The position numbers were made by a program, and so were the translations under genes. From assembly GCA_017421885.1 (NCBI GenBank), contig JAFOHJ010000123.1, positions 1-8,521 of the forward strand: DNA of 8,521 bases. Reading direction: 5' to 3'. This DNA comes from Clostridia bacterium (GTDB taxonomy: Bacteria; Bacillota_A; Clostridia; Oscillospirales; Butyricicoccaceae). Positions 5,402 to 8,521 of the stretch are shown here, in pieces. A model generated the notes under the pieces. The model saw only the letters and a list, made by a program, of their open reading frames with translations. It was not told the DNA's origin and made no database searches. Each line of letters starts with the position of its first letter. The first letter of the stretch is position 1.

Positions 5402-6271
5402 ATGATCCATGGAAAAAAGTTTTTGCTGGCGGCAGTGTCGGCAGTTATCATAAATCTTGCGGCTTGCGGGGCATTTGACGAGCCTGTTCTGATACCCATG
5501 AGCCTTGACCATACATTAAACCATATATCGGGCGGCCCCCAGGATTGCGGCTTTCCCATCCTGCCCGAAGAACCCACTCAGGATGAGGAGCTGACGCAGG
5601 AAGAGGTCGATGCTATTATTACTAGGATCCTCGCTCAGACCATCGACACCCTCAGCATAGAGGTCGAGGATGTCGAAAAGGCGGCCATGATGGAGCAGTT
5701 CTTTGAAGGTACTCTCTTTATCGGTGACTCGAGAACGGTGGGCATGGCCCGCTACGGAAAGGTTACGACGGCCGACTATTTTGCTGAGACGGGCATGAGC
5801 GTTTTCAACGTGTTCAAAGAGCCGGTGGAGATAAATGGGCTTGGAGAGGTCACACTTGAGCAACTGTTGAGCCAGAAAAAATACGATAAGATATATATCA
5901 TGCTGGGCATCAACGAGCTGGGATATTCCCTCAGCAGGATATCGGAAAAATACAGTGAGGTGGTGGCGCTGGTGCGCTCCCTTCAGCCCGAGGCTGATAT
6001 ATGTCTTCAGGCCAACCTTCATGTGTCGCAGGGAAGGTCGGACAAAGACCCCACCTTTAACAATATACAGATAAATGCCCTCAATGAGATCATCAAGGGC
6101 ATTTCGGAAGAGCAGGGAATGGGATGGCTGGACGTCAACCCCATCTTTGACGATGAAAATGGTGCGCTGACTCAGAGCTATACCTTCGACCACACCCATG
6201 TTCTGGGGAAATACTACAGGCTATGGGCAATGTGGATCTATAACTGCGAGTCGGCAGGGGTCATTCGTTAA
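5402..6271 (+). CDS. Lipoprotein SGNH/GDSL-family hydrolase
   Basis: This 289-residue protein is an extracytoplasmic ester hydrolase of the SGNH superfamily. It begins with a lipoprotein signal: basic HGKK, a hydrophobic run, and lipobox LAAC with the lipidated cysteine at C22. An acidic linker follows (about 55-72, rich in E, D, Q and T), holding the catalytic domain off the membrane. Catalytic blocks are visible: LFIGDSRTVGM (105-115, nucleophile S110), TGMSV (G131), MLGINELG (167-174, N171) and the terminal FDHTHVLG (262-269, D263 and H266). Substrates in the family include acetylated wall polymers and polysaccharides; nothing here selects one. ATG 5402 is the only possible start, because TAA at 5375 closes the frame and no GTG or TTG lies between. 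Yet the best ribosome binding site, GGAGGG (5380-5385), is 16 bases away, unusually far. The stop overlaps the convergent antiporter gene by 11 bases. Confidence 0.88.
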   Translation: MIHGKKFLLAAVSAVIINLAACGAFDEPVLIPMSLDHTLNHISGGPQDCGFPILPEEPTQDEELTQEEVDAIITRILAQTIDTLSIEVEDVEKAAMMEQFFEGTLFIGDSRTVGMARYGKVTTADYFAETGMSVFNVFKEPVEINGLGEVTLEQLLSQKKYDKIYIMLGINELGYSLSRISEKYSEVVALVRSLQPEADICLQANLHVSQGRSDKDPTFNNIQINALNEIIKGISEEQGMGWLDVNPIFDDENGALTQSYTFDHTHVLGKYYRLWAMWIYNCESAGVIR

Positions 6272-7574
6272 AATTGAACCTCTTTTTGGTCAGCAGATAG
6301 CAGATGGGCACCAGATAGAGGAAGCAGGCATAGGGCAATGCCGAGGCATCGGCGCCCATGAATCCAAGAGGAGCTGAAGAGGCTATCGACCAGGGCACAA
6401 GACCTCCGATCAGGATTACCGAGTTTTCAAGGTCGATGGCGAACTCGCGGTCGGTGGCTCCGTCGCGGTGGTAGGGCTCGCGCAGCAGGGTGGCGCAGAC
6501 GATGCTGCCCATGGTCTGGTTGCAGAAGACGGCGACCGAGGCGATGCTCAGGATGATATTGGTGACAAAGCGTCCGAAACGGCCTATGAGCTTCTCAAAT
6601 ACGGCCGATACTTCGTCGAGCACGCCGGTGGCCTCGAATATCTTTGAATAGGTGCAGGAGATCAGCAGGACGAGGTCGACCTCGATCATCGAGGTGATGC
6701 CTCCGCCGCTGAGCATATCACCCAGCGCGCCTGCGGCAGGCTCATAGCCAAAGATGCAGGCCTTTATCACTTCAGACACATCCATACCCTGGATCATCAC
6801 CGAGATTATGCCTGCAGCAGCGATACTGAAGGCGCAGGTGGTGAGAGTGGATATCCTGAAGAGGGGAAGCACCAGCATTATAACCACAGGAATGACCAGC
6901 GCATGAGAGAGGACAAAGTCGGTCTCGATTGCGGTCAGCATAGTTGGGTCGACGGTGCCAACAGGGTTGAAATAGGAAAATACGGCATAGATGGCTGCTG
7001 AGAGAAGGAAGGGCAGAGCCGCGGTGCGGTGCATCCATCTCACGTTGCCGGGCATATCGGTGTCGGTCATGGCAGCCACAACATGGGCAGCCGACGAGAC
7101 GGGCGAGCCGCGGTCGCCGAAATAGACACCCGAGAAGATGGCGCCGGCCGCCAGCGCGGGGTTTACTCCGCCTGAGCGTGCGATGGCCATCAGGATAACG
7201 CCTACCGTTGCTGAAACGCCGAATGAAGTGCCCAGAGCATAGGCGATAAGGCTGGTCAGCAGAAAGGCCATGAGGATAAACAAGCTGGGCGAGATCATGT
7301 TCACGCCGTAATATACGAAATAGAGGATGGTGCCGCTCATTCGCCATGTGGCGGTGAGTATGCCAATGACCAACATGATAACGGCCACCATTCGCACTTC
7401 ATACATACCCTTTAGCGACAGCCTGAGCAGATCTTTTATGCTGCATTTGCGGTGAAGGCCCACAAGACAGAAGGCCACATAGCTCACAGCAAGGCCAGGC
7501 ACCATCGAGGTGCCGGTGAGGATGCAGGCCAGCATCGATATCAGAAACACGCCGAAGGCGAGCAATATATCCAT
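6261..7574 (-). CDS. NhaC-family Na+/H+ antiporter
   Basis: This 437-residue integral membrane protein has roughly ten to twelve hydrophobic segments. The NhaC family exchanges Na+ for H+ or small organic anions across the cytoplasmic membrane. The diagnostic stretches are present: MSGTILYFVYYGVNMISPSL (75-98), LIAYALGTSFGVSATVGVIL (108-127), and the conserved GAIFSGVYFGDRGSPVSSAAHVVAAMTDTDM (143-173), which matches the GAYFGDxxSPLSDTT signature with variations at the Ser/Asp/Thr part. A second-half repeat contains MLSGGGITSMIEVDLVLLISCTYSKIFEATGVLD, another family landmark. Length is close to but slightly below the usual 450-470. ATG at 7572-7574 has GGAGG seven bases upstream on the minus strand. 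It is divergent from the nucleosidase gene. Its 3' end overlaps the SGNH gene by 11 bases with no hairpin between. Substrate and ion cannot be deduced; a lactate/malate-sodium type exchange is also possible. Confidence 0.88.
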   Translation of the reverse strand: MDILLAFGVFLISMLACILTGTSMVPGLAVSYVAFCLVGLHRKCSIKDLLRLSLKGMYEVRMVAVIMLVIGILTATWRMSGTILYFVYYGVNMISPSLFILMAFLLTSLIAYALGTSFGVSATVGVILMAIARSGGVNPALAAGAIFSGVYFGDRGSPVSSAAHVVAAMTDTDMPGNVRWMHRTAALPFLLSAAIYAVFSYFNPVGTVDPTMLTAIETDFVLSHALVIPVVIMLVLPLFRISTLTTCAFSIAAAGIISVMIQGMDVSEVIKACIFGYEPAAGALGDMLSGGGITSMIEVDLVLLISCTYSKIFEATGVLDEVSAVFEKLIGRFGRFVTNIILSIASVAVFCNQTMGSIVCATLLREPYHRDGATDREFAIDLENSVILIGGLVPWSIASSAPLGFMGADASALPYACFLYLVPICYLLTKKRFNFNE

Positions 7575-7612
7575 AAAATAACCTCCGAAGTTAATATTCA
7601 GGAATATAGTTT

Positions 7613-7631
7613 AAATCTAAACCGAAGATTT
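7613..7631. promoter_or_regulatory. Inverted repeat in the divergent antiporter-nucleosidase control region
   Basis: AAATCT (7613-7618) and AGATTT (7626-7631) form a six-base inverted repeat with a seven-base spacer inside the 97-base gap between divergent genes. The gap is AT-rich and holds TATAGT (7635-7640) and TATAAA (near 7644), possible -10 boxes for the plus-strand gene, but no clear -35 box was found. This is a weak candidate operator. Confidence 0.25.
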
Positions 7632-7671
7632 GTCTATAGTAATATAAAATTAAGATAAAGGATGATCAGAA

Positions 7672-8349
7672 ATGAAAAAGATCGGTATGCTTGTTGCCGT
7701 CGAGATCGGCTCGGTGCTGAGCAAGTACGGCAAGGCCAGCGAAGAGATCGAGAAGTTCGGCTTCAAGGTCTATAAGTACGAAATGCCCCAGTATGAGCTC
7801 TATGTAGTCCACAGCGGCGCGGGCGAGATCGCGGCTGCGGCTGCGACTCAGCTCCTCATTGCCGTATACGGTGTAGAGGCTGTTGTCAACTTTGGTGTTG
7901 TCGGCGGCCTGACCGAGGACATGAAGCTCTCCAAGACGGTGGTTGTCGAGAAGGTCGTTCACTACGACTTCGATGTTTCGGCCATCGACCATGTGGAGGT
8001 TGGCAGATACACATCCTATCCCGAGGTCTATATCCCGCTCAACAAGGGTCTTATCGAGATGGCCCTGCAGGTCGAGCCTTCTCTTAAGCGAGTTGCCTGT
8101 GCATCGGCCGATAAGTTTGTCGACGGACGCGAGAACAAGTCGCGCATTGCGCAGCAGTTCGGTGCCGACATCTGCGAGATGGAGCTGGCGGCCATCGTTC
8201 TGACCTGCGACCGCAGCGGCATTCCCTGCCTTGCTATCAAGACGGTATCCGACGCCATCGACGGAGGCGCCGAGGAGTTCGGCAGGACTGTCAACGAGGC
8301 AGCCGACGTCTGCCTGCGCATTACAGATAAGATCATCGCCAATATGTAA
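7672..8349 (+). CDS. Nucleosidase/nucleoside phosphorylase-fold protein (MTAN-like)
   Basis: This 225-residue enzyme belongs to the PNP/UDP family that splits nucleosides into base and ribose (or ribose 1-phosphate). The closest pattern is 5'-methylthioadenosine/S-adenosylhomocysteine nucleosidase: an N-terminal MKKIGMLVAVE strand, HSGAGEIAAAAATQ (47-60, like SGIGKVNAA), VNFGVVGGL (72-80), SADKFVDG (145-152), ICEMELAAI (167-175, ribose-binding E171) and KTVSDAIDGG (190-199, catalytic D194). One odd point is that the residue aligned to E. coli MTAN catalytic Glu12 is Gly13, with acidic residue E11 only two positions before it. It may therefore be a different nucleosidase or phosphorylase rather than classic MtnN, so no symbol is given. 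AAAGGA (7657-7662) is nine bases before the ATG. A strong terminator follows. A PfkB kinase lies opposite, pointing to nucleoside salvage as the likely setting, which is inference. Confidence 0.85.
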   Translation: MKKIGMLVAVEIGSVLSKYGKASEEIEKFGFKVYKYEMPQYELYVVHSGAGEIAAAAATQLLIAVYGVEAVVNFGVVGGLTEDMKLSKTVVVEKVVHYDFDVSAIDHVEVGRYTSYPEVYIPLNKGLIEMALQVEPSLKRVACASADKFVDGRENKSRIAQQFGADICEMELAAIVLTCDRSGIPCLAIKTVSDAIDGGAEEFGRTVNEAADVCLRITDKIIANM

Positions 8350-8352
8350 AAC

Positions 8353-8380
8353 AAAAATCCACCCGCGAGGGTGGATTTTT
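8353..8380. terminator. Bidirectional rho-independent terminator between convergent genes
   Basis: AAAAATCCACCC (8353-8364) pairs perfectly with GGGTGGATTTTT (8369-8380) around a stable GCGA loop. Both strands end the stem in a T-run, so it can stop the nucleosidase transcript and that of the opposing kinase gene ending at 8387. Confidence 0.92.
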
Positions 8381-8386
8381 ATTATC

Positions 8387-8521
8387 TTACAGCATCATTA
8401 CCGGATTGGGGATATCGATCTCGCCGGAGGCGATAATAGCCTCGACTTCGCTGCGCAGAGGCACCGAATCGGCCGCTCCTTCGCGGCCTACACAGATAGA
8501 GGCCGCAACGGTCGCCATCTG
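8387..8521 (-). CDS. C-terminal end of a PfkB-family sugar/nucleoside kinase (partial)
   Basis: The last 44 residues of a minus-strand gene are visible; its start lies beyond the right edge. The sequence QMATVAASICVGREGAADSVPLRSEVEAII followed by a short tail matches the C-terminal helix and tail of ribokinase/PfkB kinases, where an A-A-A-x-S/A helix is followed by GA..S.P...EV. Such enzymes phosphorylate ribose, fructose derivatives or nucleosides with ATP; the specific substrate cannot be told, because the ATP- and sugar-binding parts are outside. The stop TAA (8387-8389) lies six bases from the shared bidirectional terminator. It is convergent with the nucleosidase gene. The family call rests on a short fragment and is therefore moderately sure. 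Confidence 0.7.
   Translation of the reverse strand, partial: QMATVAASICVGREGAADSVPLRSEVEAIIASGEIDIPNPVMML

Noticed and set aside
5516..6199. A 227-codon minus-strand frame inside the SGNH gene
   Set aside because: The plus-strand frame carries the full lipobox and SGNH catalytic blocks; the antisense frame shows no domain.

Overview
The window reads as chromosomal DNA of a mid-GC (roughly 50-55% by eye) Gram-positive anaerobe, most likely a Clostridia member of the Ruminococcus/Oscillospiraceae type. The support is strong GGAGG ribosome binding sites, sigma-A promoters of the TTGACA/TATAAT type, a lipobox lipoprotein, an NhaC antiporter and an M20 amidohydrolase. Placement below class level is inference. 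No tRNA, rRNA, CRISPR array, transposase or phage gene was seen.

Layout. (1) Positions 1-1175, minus strand: an M20-family amidohydrolase whose frame breaks near 306-308 by what looks like one missing base; its C-terminus runs off the left edge. (2) Positions 1343-3536, plus strand: a compact operon with a near-consensus promoter (1343-1371), a papain/C39-like protein (1408-2097), an ADP-ribosylglycohydrolase (2102-2902), an NAD-dependent RNA 2'-phosphotransferase KptA/Tpt1 (2942-3493) and a strong hairpin terminator (3502-3536). (3) Positions 3563-4045: a small C-terminally membrane-anchored protein on the minus strand and, divergent from it, a regulatory stretch with phased TTTCGTA repeats and a good promoter. 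(4) Positions 4045-5223: a 392-residue protein of unknown family with its own promoter and terminator. (5) Positions 5402-6271: a lipoprotein SGNH/GDSL hydrolase, whose 3' end overlaps that of a convergent NhaC-type Na+/H+ antiporter (6261-7574, minus). (6) Positions 7672-8349: a nucleosidase/phosphorylase-fold enzyme divergent from the antiporter. A bidirectional terminator (8353-8380) separates it from the C-terminal end of a PfkB-family sugar or nucleoside kinase entering from the right edge.

The most interesting unit is the three-gene operon at 1408-3493. KptA consumes NAD+ to take a 2'-phosphate off RNA, giving ADP-ribose 1'',2''-cyclic phosphate, and family members can also ADP-ribosylate 5'-phosphorylated nucleic-acid ends. 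The adjoining gene encodes an enzyme family that removes ADP-ribose from proteins, nucleic acids or small molecules. Bacteria have no known tRNA-splicing step that makes the classical KptA substrate, so the pairing suggests RNA repair or reversible ADP-ribosylation. The papain-like first gene may be a third enzyme or a binding partner in that pathway. The nucleosidase and PfkB kinase at the right end suggest nucleoside salvage, but they face each other and are not an operon.
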